Positions 1 through 8,214 of a stretch of 64,000 nucleotides of DNA are shown one piece after another; positions within the stretch are counted from its first letter, which is position 1, and the number at the start of each line of letters is the position of its first letter. The notes under the pieces were generated by a model. It was not told the DNA's origin. It did not search any database and saw only the letters and a program-made list of their open reading frames with translations. Where the stretch lies: assembly GCA_043803805.1 (NCBI GenBank), contig JAZDJP010000097.1:1-64000 (forward strand), written 5' to 3'. Source of the DNA: JAZDJP01 sp043803805. GTDB lineage: Bacteria; Planctomycetota; JAZDJP01. The translations under genes and the position numbers were made by a program.

Positions 1-73
1 TCTGGCGGTCCTGCGCCACCACCAGGGCGATCATCTGCTCCTTGGAAAGGTGTTGAAGTGCTGCAACTTCCAT
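1..73 (-). CDS. N-terminal fragment of a probable IS66-type transposase (cut by window edge)
   Basis: Only the first 24 codons lie in the window, starting at an ATG at 73 and reading leftwards. The peptide begins MEVAALQHLSKEQ and continues MIALVVAQDRQ. This resembles the leucine-zipper start of IS66-family TnpC transposases, which often open with an LS-(K/R)-E-(Q/E)-L-(I/L)-AL-(I/V)-AQ pattern. A TAGTAT box five bases upstream of the ATG suggests leaderless expression. The family call rests on a short stretch and is tentative. Confidence 0.4.
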   Translation of the reverse strand, partial: MEVAALQHLSKEQMIALVVAQDRQ

Positions 74-92
74 GTAGAATACTATCGTCCAG

Positions 93-126
93 CCGGCGAA
101 AAATCTGCGTCGGATTTTTCTGGCCG
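93..126. terminator. Inverted repeat between transposase fragment and DUF5107 gene
   Basis: An 8-bp perfect stem GAAAAATC/GATTTTTC with a 7-nt loop is flanked by further GC pairing (CCGG/CCGG). It sits just after the stop codon of the leftward DUF5107 gene at 134. The T-rich arm on the minus strand makes it a plausible intrinsic terminator for that gene. Confidence 0.4.
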
Positions 127-133
127 TGAACGG

Positions 134-1441
134 TTACGGGAAAGGCAACGCGGGTCCGCAGAAAGGCCGTTCGCCGGATTTCTCCCGCCGGAGGCGTTCG
201 AGCGCGCCCCAGCCGCTCGCCATGCGGACCACGTCGCGAGGGGCGCCCGTTGACATCGCCCGTGTGCGTTCGAGCGTTTTCTCCATCGTGTGTTGCGGAA
301 CGATTTCCGCGATGTGCGCGGCCGCGTGCCCTGTCGCGCGCTCCCAATCCCGGCCGTGCGCAATCGCCGGGTCCGTTTCCAAAAGCCCGTAGGCCTCCAG
401 CCACTCGAACGATTCCCCGGGCGGAAGCGGACGGCATGTCATCTGGGTCCGCTCGATTCCGGCTTGAATCTCGACGTACGGATGCCCGGGGGTATTGAGA
501 AAATCCTGCCAGTTTCGCCCTCTTTGCGATTGCCCCCACACAAAAAGTTTTCGGCCGCGAAGCGTCTTCGTCGAGGTTTGGAAAAGCCCCCGCCCCGATT
601 CGTCAACGGTGGCGATCCACGCCTGCCGCCCGTCCGGAATCACATAAAAGTTGTCGCACGCCGTCGGATGATTCGTGGGATAGGACAAGTCGCGTCCGCC
701 GAGCACCGGGTTCGGATGAAGATTCATTTTCATCCGAAGATAGTTGAACCGCAGAACGGAATCGGCCGGCGTCAGGACTCGATGTCGGGAATGCTCCGGC
801 ACGGCGATGTTCGACCACCAATACACGGGCACGGTCCTCGCGTCGGGATTCCGAATCGCCATGCGGGCAAACAGCGTCGCCGCCCCGTCGGGCAGGAAGA
901 AATCCATCTGGTAGGGAATCCCGCGGACCCGCTCGAATTCATACATCCGCAGGACCGGTGTGCCGTCGTCGAGCCGCGCCGTCGCGACAAAAAGCGGATC
1001 GCAGGTGAACGGCGTGTGGCCGCGCCAGCAGAAATTCCACTCCACGCCGCCGCTGAACCACGCGTTCCGGAGCGCCAGGTTCCCCGGCCGAAACTCCGGA
1101 TTGACATGCAGGAGTTCACGCCCGGTCCGTTTGTCCAGGAGACTCCACAAGCGCCCCCCAAGTTCCGGAAGAAACAAGGCTCTTAAACGGTCGTTTTCAA
1201 GAACGGCCGCCTCGAACGCCCGGGGCTGCCGGCCGCAATCAAACTGGTCCTGAAGCCGATACGGCAGGCAGTTTTTCCGGTACCCGTACGCGGGGTCGCG
1301 CATGTCGTCGGGATCGATTCCCGGATCGAATTCTCGAAGCGGGGCATCATCCCCGCTTTTCATCTGAATTCTGCCGTGCGGGTTGAGACCCCCGATCACC
1401 GCCGCCGGCATCGTGAACGATTCAAATCGAAGTTCACTCAT
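134..1441 (-). CDS. DUF5107 domain protein
   Basis: The 435-aa protein looks like the N-terminal beta-sandwich DUF5107 domain, found in carbohydrate-related proteins that usually continue into a long TPR region. Recognisable stretches are the early LPELGGRLWSLLDKRTGREL, the central GGVEWNFCWRGHTPFT and the later VYWWSNIAVPE, all typical of the fold shared with aldose-epimerase-like proteins. The TPR half seen in relatives of about 1000 aa is absent, so this is a stand-alone or shortened form. The reading frame continues upstream into the AraC gene, but the ATG at 1441 is the natural start because it lies in the 49-bp gap after that gene. It is probably cotranscribed with the AraC regulator and linked to the divergent sugar operon. 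The molecular function is unknown. Confidence 0.7.
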   Translation of the reverse strand: MSELRFESFTMPAAVIGGLNPHGRIQMKSGDDAPLREFDPGIDPDDMRDPAYGYRKNCLPYRLQDQFDCGRQPRAFEAAVLENDRLRALFLPELGGRLWSLLDKRTGRELLHVNPEFRPGNLALRNAWFSGGVEWNFCWRGHTPFTCDPLFVATARLDDGTPVLRMYEFERVRGIPYQMDFFLPDGAATLFARMAIRNPDARTVPVYWWSNIAVPEHSRHRVLTPADSVLRFNYLRMKMNLHPNPVLGGRDLSYPTNHPTACDNFYVIPDGRQAWIATVDESGRGLFQTSTKTLRGRKLFVWGQSQRGRNWQDFLNTPGHPYVEIQAGIERTQMTCRPLPPGESFEWLEAYGLLETDPAIAHGRDWERATGHAAAHIAEIVPQHTMEKTLERTRAMSTGAPRDVVRMASGWGALERLRREKSGERPFCGPALPFP

Positions 1442-1490
1442 AGAATTCGTGAATTCTACAAGGCGCGGAACCACAATAAAGGGAATTCCT

Positions 1491-2375
1491 CTATCCGCGC
1501 CCCGAGCCCTTCCGGTTTCGCCAGGCCTTCGGCGGCATGCCCTTGCGCTTCCGGAACACCCGGTTGAACTGCTGGATACTGCCGAAACCGCACGCGTTGG
1601 CAATTTGGGTGCACGTCTTCCGGCCTTCGTCCAGTTCGCGGCAGACGCGGGCCAGCCGGCGGTCGTGGATGTATTCCAGCACGGTCATGCCGGCTTCCTG
1701 GAGAAACACGCGGGTCAGGTTCCGTTTGGAGGTGAAGGCGGCGCGCGCCACGTCGTCCAGGGAAATCCGCCGGTCTACGTTATCCCGGATGTGGGACTGG
1801 GCCCGCGCGACGATCTGCGAATTCCAGGGCTGTTCGAGCAGCATCATCCGGCTTTGAGTGTGCGCGATGTGGTTGCCGAAGAACTCGAGCAGGGCCACCA
1901 GGTTTTTCTGGGCGTCGGGCGGGATGGCGCGGATGTTGAAATAAAGCGGTTCCAGGGTGGCGGCCTCCCCGGCGGTCAGTTTCAACGCCGCGCGCATCCG
2001 TTGCCAGCGTTGCCGTGTGGGCGGGGCATCCAGAACCTGGCCGGATTGCAATAGGGCGATGACTTCCCCGTCCAGGACGATGGGGATGAGGAACTCGGTC
2101 AGCCCCGCATGGCAGTGATACCGGAGCGGACGCTGTTGTTCCCTGACCCTGTCCATGTGTTGTCGGTCGCACGCCTGGCAACGACGCTGGAAGCGGGCGC
2201 GTTTCTGAAGTTCCGCGCAGAACGGGGCGACCTTCCGGGTGGATTTCATCCGGAATCCGCCGGGGACTTTCGGATCGTCCAGGGCCGCGTTCACCCGGAA
2301 CAGATTCCAGATCAGTCCGTAGAATCGGCGGAGGGTCGGCAGGCCGGCCAACTGGTCAAAGGCGATCCGCGGCAT
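1491..2375 (-). CDS. AraC-family transcriptional regulator with PocR-type sensor domain
   Basis: A 294-aa regulator. The N-terminal half carries a PocR-like ligand-sensing domain with its cysteine-rich signature (FCAELQKRARF, then CQACD and YHCHAGLTEFLIPI). The C-terminal 100 residues hold two helix-turn-helix motifs of the AraC type (ISLDDVARAAFTSKRNLTRV and ACGFGSIQQFNRVFRKRKG). The start was set at the ATG at 2375, not the upstream TTG at 2402, because a good promoter lies directly in front of it. It is transcribed divergently from the 2497-10542 sugar operon and is followed by the DUF5107 gene, so it most likely controls sugar uptake or degradation at this locus. The ligand is unknown. 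Confidence 0.9.
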   Translation of the reverse strand: MPRIAFDQLAGLPTLRRFYGLIWNLFRVNAALDDPKVPGGFRMKSTRKVAPFCAELQKRARFQRRCQACDRQHMDRVREQQRPLRYHCHAGLTEFLIPIVLDGEVIALLQSGQVLDAPPTRQRWQRMRAALKLTAGEAATLEPLYFNIRAIPPDAQKNLVALLEFFGNHIAHTQSRMMLLEQPWNSQIVARAQSHIRDNVDRRISLDDVARAAFTSKRNLTRVFLQEAGMTVLEYIHDRRLARVCRELDEGRKTCTQIANACGFGSIQQFNRVFRKRKGMPPKAWRNRKGSGRG

Positions 2376-2411
2376 GAGCGGCAGTATACACCCATCGGGC
2401 AATAATGTCCA
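2376..2411 (-). promoter_or_regulatory. Promoter of the AraC gene, nearly leaderless
   Basis: On the minus strand TGGACA (2406-2411) and TATACT (2383-2388) are separated by 17 bp. The predicted start of transcription is base 2376, one base before the ATG at 2375. Confidence 0.7.
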
Positions 2412-2440
2412 TTTATGTTCATGATTTGGCCCAATCCGTG

Positions 2441-2490
2441 TGGCCGGGGAGTCGGTGGCGGGGTATTATGCGGTCACACCGTGCGGAGGA
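2441..2490 (+). promoter_or_regulatory. Promoter and Shine-Dalgarno of the deacetylase operon
   Basis: A TATTAT -10 box lies at 2464-2469 with a weak -35 (TGGCCG, 2441-2446) at 17 bp. A strong ribosome-binding site GGAGGA (2485-2490) precedes the ATG at 2497. The promoter faces away from the AraC promoter, so both share the 2376-2496 control region. Confidence 0.5.
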
Positions 2491-2496
2491 GCAACG

Positions 2497-3204
2497 ATGA
2501 ACGTCGTTTCGGTGATGGCCCATCAGGACGACGAGATGAATTGTCTGGGGACGATGCTCAAGTGCCGCGACCGGGGCGACAAGCTCTTTTTCATCACCGT
2601 GACAGACGGCTCCGGGGGATTCGTCCAGCGCCCGGACATCCCGCGCGAGGAGGCCGCGCGCATCCGCCACGAAGAGATGACCGCGTTGAGCGAAAGCCTC
2701 GACGCCGGGTTCATCAACCTCCGCGAGCGGGACGAGTTCCTCTACGACACGCCGGACCTGCGCCTGCGGCTCATCGAGGCCATCCGCCGGACCCGCGCCG
2801 ACATCCTCTTCACCCACTATCACGAGGACTACAATCTGGATCACACCACGGCGAATTCGCTCGTGCGGCAGTGCGCGATGCTGTCCTGCCTGAATCTCCT
2901 TCCGATGGAGTCCAAACCGCTCCCGGCGCATCCCGCGGTGTTCCTGGTCCGGCCGCACGGGCCGTTCATCTTCCCGGCCTCCCATTTCGTGGATATTTCC
3001 GGTTGCGAGGAGGAGAAGATACGTTTGCTCAAGCATCACCGCTCCCAGGAGGAGGCCATGCGGTTGGCGCTGGGAAAGGGATTCGACGATCTCTGCCGGT
3101 GCCCCGACGCCTATTGGGGCGGGCTCGTGAACTGCGCCTTCGCCGAGCCCTTCGTTCCCATGCGGTCCCGCGGGGCCATGAAGGCTGCCGGGGTCCTGCC
3201 GTGA
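2497..3204 (+). CDS. PIG-L/LmbE-family zinc-dependent deacetylase
   Basis: A 235-aa member of the LmbE/PIG-L family, enzymes that remove N-acetyl groups from amino sugars such as GlcNAc conjugates. The N-terminal metal motif AHQDDE (residues 8-13) matches the family's (P/A)HPDDE with Gln in place of Pro. The second metal site appears as HYHEDYNLDH in the middle of the protein. The ATG at 2497 is favoured over 2440 because GGAGGA lies six bases before it and the family's N terminus begins there. It is first in an operon with an oxidoreductase, aminotransferase and glycosidase-like proteins, which fits work on an acetamido sugar or glycoside. The substrate is not known. Confidence 0.88.
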   Translation: MNVVSVMAHQDDEMNCLGTMLKCRDRGDKLFFITVTDGSGGFVQRPDIPREEAARIRHEEMTALSESLDAGFINLRERDEFLYDTPDLRLRLIEAIRRTRADILFTHYHEDYNLDHTTANSLVRQCAMLSCLNLLPMESKPLPAHPAVFLVRPHGPFIFPASHFVDISGCEEEKIRLLKHHRSQEEAMRLALGKGFDDLCRCPDAYWGGLVNCAFAEPFVPMRSRGAMKAAGVLP

Positions 3205-3238
3205 GGGAACCGGGCGATTTTTCCATGGGAGGGGGGAA

Positions 3239-4462
3239 ATGAAGAAGAAACCATCCCAAAACTCAGGCGTCGGCCCGAGGCCGAGCGAAAACCCGGCAGG
3301 CAAGGAGAAACGACGACATGTATTGACGGAGAAATACATGGAGGAGGAACGACGCCGCATGCCGGGTTTGCAGCCGGCCGAAGCCAGCATGGGTTTGGGG
3401 ATGGTTTCTAAGATCAGGATCGGACTTGTCGGGGCCGGCTGGATCGGCAGCGAGCACGGCCGGAACGTGATGGCCAACCCCGCCGCGGAGCTGGCCGGCA
3501 TCGCCGACGCGGAACCGGCCAACATCGTCCGTTTCGTGAAGGCCTCCGGCGCGGCGTGCCCGACGTTCTCGGATTACCGCGAACTTCTGCGCTCCGACGT
3601 GGATGCGGTGGTCATTGCCTCGCCCAACGGCATGCACGCTTCGATGTGCGTGGAGGCCGCCCGCGCCGGCAAACACATCTATTGCGAGAAACCCATGGCC
3701 ATCACCTTGGACGACTGCCGGCGCGTCCGCGAGGCCGTGGAGAAAGCCGGCGTCAAGTACCTCATCGGCTACCACCGCCGTCTGAACCCGCTCTACGCCT
3801 ACGCCAAAAACCTTCTGACCGAGGGCCGCCTCGGAACGGCCTTCATGGTCGAGTCCGATTACCTCCATCACGTCCCCGGCGACTGGGACATCTGGAGCTG
3901 GTTGGGCAAGGAAAAAATCGCGGGGAGCCTTTTTCACGCCGGCGGCGGGCACAATGTGGATCTGATCCGGTATTTCTGCGGCGAGATCACCGACGTCGCC
4001 TGCATGAAGGGAGTGTACCTGCCCCGGCCGAACCAGGTGGAGACCGAGGACACGGCGCTGGCCATCTTCCGGTTCGCCGGAGGCGCCATCGGCAAGGTCC
4101 AGTTTTGCTGCGGGCCGGTGGTGCCGTTCACGTTCCGGTTCGGACTCTACGGGACGAAGGGATCGGTGGTGGGCAACCGGGTGTGGCTGGAGGACATTCC
4201 CCGCTACGATCAGCCCGGCCACGAGCGGGACGGCATCACCCTCCCGGAGTGCTGGATTCCGGACAACGTTCAGGGAGGGGTGAGCGAAACCTGGAAGGCG
4301 CACATGGACCACTTCATCGCCATGCTTGTTTCCGATGTCCCCTGCCTGAACGACGTGGCCAGCGCCTATCAGACGAGCATCGCCTGCTTCGCCGCCGTGC
4401 GGGCCGCGAAGGAGAATCGGGTGGTGGCCATGAAGGAGATGGAGCCCGGATTTCACGGATAG
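3239..4462 (+). CDS. Gfo/Idh/MocA-family oxidoreductase with an N-terminal extension from an inserted element
   Basis: A 407-aa NAD(P)-dependent sugar dehydrogenase-like protein. The Rossmann glycine motif GLVGAGWIG is at residues 62-70 and the family's catalytic EKP triplet at 150-152, followed by a typical alpha/beta C-terminal domain. Residues 2 to about 57 are translated from an inverted-repeat element of 164 bp plus a 4-bp duplicated target. Removing them restores a protein starting MKIRIGLVGAG behind a strong Shine-Dalgarno (GGGAGGGGGG at 3227-3236), so the ATG at 3239 is the ancestral start. Internal ATGs at 3338, 3359, 3389 and 3401 are in frame, and the element also brings GGAGGAGG (3340-3347), so initiation could now occur inside it. 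The gene is nine bases upstream of the next operon gene. Confidence 0.9.
   Translation: MKKKPSQNSGVGPRPSENPAGKEKRRHVLTEKYMEEERRRMPGLQPAEASMGLGMVSKIRIGLVGAGWIGSEHGRNVMANPAAELAGIADAEPANIVRFVKASGAACPTFSDYRELLRSDVDAVVIASPNGMHASMCVEAARAGKHIYCEKPMAITLDDCRRVREAVEKAGVKYLIGYHRRLNPLYAYAKNLLTEGRLGTAFMVESDYLHHVPGDWDIWSWLGKEKIAGSLFHAGGGHNVDLIRYFCGEITDVACMKGVYLPRPNQVETEDTALAIFRFAGGAIGKVQFCCGPVVPFTFRFGLYGTKGSVVGNRVWLEDIPRYDQPGHERDGITLPECWIPDNVQGGVSETWKAHMDHFIAMLVSDVPCLNDVASAYQTSIACFAAVRAAKENRVVAMKEMEPGFHG
3246..3409. mobile_element. Inverted-repeat element copy 1 (MITE-like), inserted in codon 2 of the Gfo/Idh gene
   Basis: The ends form an imperfect 19-bp inverted repeat (AGAAACCATCCC at 3246 and its complement ending at 3409). 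AAGA flanks it on both sides (3242-3245 and 3410-3413) as a target-site duplication. Inside, AAACCCGGCA (3289-3298) pairs with TGCCGGGTTT (3360-3369), and CATGTATT (3317-3324) pairs with AATACATG (3333-3340) around the loop GACGGAGA. No transposase is encoded, so it would need one in trans. Copy 2 at 19149-19315 is clearly homologous. Confidence 0.85.
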
Positions 4463-4471
4463 GAGGCGAAC

Positions 4472-6928
4472 GTGAAGAACGAGCGAGAAACGAGTTGCGT
4501 GGTGTACCCGGCGTTTCCCGGCAAGCTGTCGGAGATGGGGAAGAAACCGTGTACGGTGACCGAGAACAAGGCGGGCGGGACGGTAACGTTGGCCAATGGG
4601 TTCTTGATGGCGGTGGTGTCGGTAAAGGGCGGCGGCGTGTTGACGGCGATCGAGAACCGGCTGACCGGACAACGATTCGAGTTGCAGGGCGATCGGTTGG
4701 CGTTTTCGCTGAACGCCGCAGACAGCGGCGGCGTGGAGTGGAACAGCGAAAGGGCGAAGCTGGCGAAGGCCAAGGGTGAGGGGATACCGGCGGAAGCGGT
4801 CGTGCGGCTGGAGGAGGAGGTCGCGGGGAACAAGGTAACGGTAGTGTACCGGCTGCGGCAAGACTGGTTCTGGGTGGAACGGCACCTGGAGTTCGAAACC
4901 AAGGGAGGCGTACAGGCTGTCCTGGACGGAGTGGTGTACGGCAATCTGGCGGTGCCGGGCGGCAAGGAGCAGGTGTTGTCGCGGGGACGGTTCGACAAGC
5001 CGCGGCTGGTGACGGTGGACAAGGGCGGCGTGTTCGCGGGGCTCGGCTGGTGGTTTTACACCGTGGACAAGGACGGGGTGTACCGGAACGACAACGCGGC
5101 CTACCCGCTGTCCGGGCGCTACGTCGGCGAGCCGTGGTACGTCGGGGTGTTCCAGACCGAGCCGGGCGACCCGCACCCGGGCTGGGCGTGGTACAAGGCC
5201 TGCCTGCACGTGAAGAAAGAGCAGACCGACAAACAACCGTGGTGGGCGGAGTGGAACGGCGGGTGGGGCCAATGGGGGCTGAACATCGAGGATGCGACGA
5301 CAAAACCGTACATCGAGTTGACGCAGAAACTCGGTCTGAAGACGCTTCTGGTGGGCGGCGGGGACTACGGGTACGGCACGCCCCGCTACGTTGAACTGGC
5401 CAAGACCTCCGAACCGGCGAAAGCCAATATCGCCGATCTCCGGGCGCGGGGGCTGACGTGGGGTTGCCTGGAAAACGGCAAACGCGGGGCCGGCTGGGCC
5501 GACGCCAGGCAGATGCAGGCGGCGCATAAACTCCTGGACGAGTGTGTGGCGCACGAGCTGAAGGCGTTCGGTTTTGACTTCTTCACCACGACGAACACCT
5601 ATGGTTCGCACCGGAACGTGGCGGCGTATTTCAAGGCCTGCCGCGAGAAATTGGATTACACCGAGTGCCACCTGGGCATGGCGGAGTACGGGCCGCAGTT
5701 TCAGCGCGAGGTCATGAACAATCACCCGACCGACATCGAGCATGACAGCTCGAAGTTCAGCGCCGACTGGTGCACGTTCCTGGCCTTCCGCCGTAGCCGG
5801 GTGAACTTCCAGCGGCAGTGGAATTACCTCTCGCCGGACTACGGCATGTTCTATTTCCTGACGCACTATGCGAACTGGGGGCATCCGCGCACCTACCAGG
5901 ATCCCGAACCGCAGCAATTGATGTACAAGTCGCCCGGGTACTGTGCGATTGGGTACAATTTTCACGACCTGCATGGGTTCCGTTCGACCGTGGCGGCAGT
6001 GGCGGCGTTCACGCCGGTCTACATCTTCGGGCATCTGGACCTGAAGATGCCGGCGGGGGATGTGGAGTTTGCCCGCAAGTACATCGGCTGGGTGGGCGAG
6101 AATGCGGCGGTCATCCGGCGCGGGCGGGTGTGCCACGAAGACGGGAACGCCTGCGTGGTCAGCAAGATCCGCGACGGCAAAGGCGCGATCTTCCTGGTCA
6201 ACTACGCGGCCGGCGAGCGGATGTTCAAGGTGAAGTCCGCACTCGGCGGCGCGCCGGCCAAGGTGCGGCAGGTTTTTCCGGTGGCGGAGCCGGTGGCGCG
6301 TGAACTGGCCAACGGCGCCGAGCTGGCGGTGACCGTGCGCGGCGAGGGGGTGGCGATCCTGGACGTCAACGGCGGGTTCAAGACGTTGCCGCCGTCCGAC
6401 CCGACGCGCTTTCCGGTGGACGTGGCCTGGGGCGGGGCGAAAGATGGGGCCGTGGCCGGAAAGTTCGCGATGCCGGACGTCGCGGCGGCCCTGAAAAAGG
6501 CCGCGGACCCGAATCTCCCGAAAGACATCCTGAGCCTTGAGCAGATTGGCAAGGTAGCGCAGAGCGACTGCGGCGAGGGATGCGGCAAGTTGAGCGAGGG
6601 TTTTAAGCAGGCGTACGGAATGCGGGAAGACAAGCTGGTGGAAACATGGAAGCTGGCGCCGTGGGCGTACGGCGACCGGATCTGGTTCGTGTACCGGCCG
6701 GCGGCGGAGTATCAGGCCGACGGGCCGTGCCCGAAGCTGAAGGTCAACGGCGCGGAGGTTCCCCTGGTCCCGCGGATCAATTACCATCACAAACTCGCCT
6801 GTCTGCTCTTCTTCGCCGACGTGACGGCAGCGGTAAGGCAGGGCGGCGAGAACGAGGTGGCGCTGACCGGACTACAGGAGTCGAAACCAGGCTACGGTGG
6901 CATCTACTGCGCCGCGGAGCGGTACTGA
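4472..6928 (+). CDS. Putative TIM-barrel glycoside hydrolase (alpha-galactosidase-clan-like)
   Basis: An 818-aa protein with three apparent parts: an N-terminal beta-sandwich (about 1-260), a TIM-barrel-like core (about 265-560) and a C-terminal beta region that ends in a carbohydrate-binding-like segment. The barrel strand LKAFGFDFF places Asp369 where GH27/GH36/GH31-type enzymes have their catalytic nucleophile, and the following helix and CHLGMAEYGP fit that clan. I do not recognise a specific CAZy family. No signal peptide is visible, so a cytoplasmic role is likely. It starts at a GTG with AGGAGG five bases upstream. The operon position after an oxidoreductase and before an aminotransferase suggests it acts on an unusual or oxidised glycoside. 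Confidence 0.65.
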   Translation: MKNERETSCVVYPAFPGKLSEMGKKPCTVTENKAGGTVTLANGFLMAVVSVKGGGVLTAIENRLTGQRFELQGDRLAFSLNAADSGGVEWNSERAKLAKAKGEGIPAEAVVRLEEEVAGNKVTVVYRLRQDWFWVERHLEFETKGGVQAVLDGVVYGNLAVPGGKEQVLSRGRFDKPRLVTVDKGGVFAGLGWWFYTVDKDGVYRNDNAAYPLSGRYVGEPWYVGVFQTEPGDPHPGWAWYKACLHVKKEQTDKQPWWAEWNGGWGQWGLNIEDATTKPYIELTQKLGLKTLLVGGGDYGYGTPRYVELAKTSEPAKANIADLRARGLTWGCLENGKRGAGWADARQMQAAHKLLDECVAHELKAFGFDFFTTTNTYGSHRNVAAYFKACREKLDYTECHLGMAEYGPQFQREVMNNHPTDIEHDSSKFSADWCTFLAFRRSRVNFQRQWNYLSPDYGMFYFLTHYANWGHPRTYQDPEPQQLMYKSPGYCAIGYNFHDLHGFRSTVAAVAAFTPVYIFGHLDLKMPAGDVEFARKYIGWVGENAAVIRRGRVCHEDGNACVVSKIRDGKGAIFLVNYAAGERMFKVKSALGGAPAKVRQVFPVAEPVARELANGAELAVTVRGEGVAILDVNGGFKTLPPSDPTRFPVDVAWGGAKDGAVAGKFAMPDVAAALKKAADPNLPKDILSLEQIGKVAQSDCGEGCGKLSEGFKQAYGMREDKLVETWKLAPWAYGDRIWFVYRPAAEYQADGPCPKLKVNGAEVPLVPRINYHHKLACLLFFADVTAAVRQGGENEVALTGLQESKPGYGGIYCAAERY

Positions 6929-6985
6929 AACGGCAGCCGTGAATCGCAATTTGGCGTTGGCGGACGATCCAAAGGAGATGAAATC

Positions 6986-8188
6986 ATGGACATGAACAAT
7001 TACGGCCGGTTCGCGAAGGAAATCCGCGGGTTCGACGATCTGGAAATGGGATATTTCAAGGAGATCATGGACCGCGGCAAGCTCAGCATTTTCTTCAACG
7101 AGGGAAGCATGGTGGAACGCTTCCAGAAGGCCTTCGCCGCTTACACGGGAGCGAAGACGGCCCTCGCCCGTTGCAACGGGATGCTCGCGCTGTGCGAGGC
7201 GGTGGCCGTGAGCGGCGCCGGGGTGGGCACGGAGGTGCTCTGCGACCCGGTCGTCCATTTTGGCGCGATGGCCTCGCTCTACATGAACGCCGTGCCGCGC
7301 TTCGTGGACATTGAGCCGGGCACCTATAACATGGACCCGGCGTCCCTCCGGGCCAACATCACCCCGAACGCCAGGGCGGTCATCGTCACCCACCTGTGGG
7401 GCCTGCCCGCGCGGATGGACGAGATCCGCGACATCTGCCGGGAGCACAAGCTCTTTCTCATCGAGGACTGCGCCCATGCCGTGGGGGCCCGCTGGAAGGG
7501 CCGGCACGTCGGGACATTCGGCGACATGGGGATGTTCAGCTTCCAGGAGTTCAAACAGCTTTCGACCGGCGACGGCGCGATGGTCACGGTGAACAACGCG
7601 ACGCTGGCCGACAAAATGGAAAACGAGTGGGCCTTTTCCGGCGAGAGCCCGGTCATCATGGCCCTCAACTGGCGGATGAACGAGATGACCGCGGCCGTGG
7701 GGCTGGCCCAGCTCCAGCGCGTGGACAATATCGTCAAAAATTACTACAACGTCACCCTCAAAATTTTCAACGACGCCATCCGGGATTGCCCATGGCTCAA
7801 GATGCGTGTCATTCCCAAGGAGGCCACCCAGGCCGGTTACTGGTTCGCCTGCACGTGGGAGGGCGACAAACACGGGATGGACTACGCCCGCTTCAAGAAA
7901 CTCAATGAGGAACTGGGCATCGGCCTGCGCTTCGGTTTCAACGAGACCGCGCCCTATGAATTCGAATTCTTCCGCGACGCCAAGGCCTACGGGTCCCACG
8001 CCTGTCCCAACAAATGCCCGTTCTACACGGCCAAAAGCAACTATGCGTACAAGAAGGGGCTGTGTCCGACAGTCGAGGACATCATGCCGCGCCTGGTGAC
8101 CGTGAACCTGATTTTTCTGCCGATTGAGGAAGCCAAACAGAAGGCGGAGTTGCTGCGCAAGGCCATCCGGATGATGGAGAAGGGTTGA
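6986..8188 (+). CDS. DegT/DnrJ/EryC1/StrS-family PLP-dependent sugar aminotransferase
   Basis: A 400-aa member of the sugar aminotransferase family that transfers an amino group from glutamate or glutamine to keto sugars. The conserved EDCAHAVGA (residues 160-168, Asp161 contacting the PLP ring nitrogen) and FSFQEFKQLSTGDGAMV are present, with Lys190 as the expected PLP-binding lysine. Length is typical. AAGGAG is positioned before the ATG at 6986. Together with the operon's deacetylase and Gfo/Idh enzyme it could form an oxidation-transamination route. Some DegT-like proteins bound to Gfo/Idh partners act as dehydratases or scyllo-inosamine enzymes, so the exact reaction is open. Confidence 0.88.
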   Translation: MDMNNYGRFAKEIRGFDDLEMGYFKEIMDRGKLSIFFNEGSMVERFQKAFAAYTGAKTALARCNGMLALCEAVAVSGAGVGTEVLCDPVVHFGAMASLYMNAVPRFVDIEPGTYNMDPASLRANITPNARAVIVTHLWGLPARMDEIRDICREHKLFLIEDCAHAVGARWKGRHVGTFGDMGMFSFQEFKQLSTGDGAMVTVNNATLADKMENEWAFSGESPVIMALNWRMNEMTAAVGLAQLQRVDNIVKNYYNVTLKIFNDAIRDCPWLKMRVIPKEATQAGYWFACTWEGDKHGMDYARFKKLNEELGIGLRFGFNETAPYEFEFFRDAKAYGSHACPNKCPFYTAKSNYAYKKGLCPTVEDIMPRLVTVNLIFLPIEEAKQKAELLRKAIRMMEKG

Positions 8189-8214
8189 ACGGCCGCGAAC
8201 AAGGAGTAGGACTC

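Noticed and set aside
134..1441. Frameshift that removes the TPR half of the DUF5107 protein
   Set aside because: No TPR-like sequence is visible in any frame between the stop at 134 and the left edge, so a genuine short form or an earlier deletion is more likely.
3401..3412. ATG at 3401 as the original start of the Gfo/Idh gene
   Set aside because: The first codons (MVS) come from the terminal repeat of the inserted element. The empty-site reconstruction shows that ATG 3239 was the ancestral start.
3263..6790. A 1175-codon open frame on the minus strand
   Set aside because: It lies opposite the Gfo/Idh and glycosidase-like genes, is Arg/His/Pro-rich and has no recognisable motif. Long antisense frames are expected in GC-rich coding DNA.
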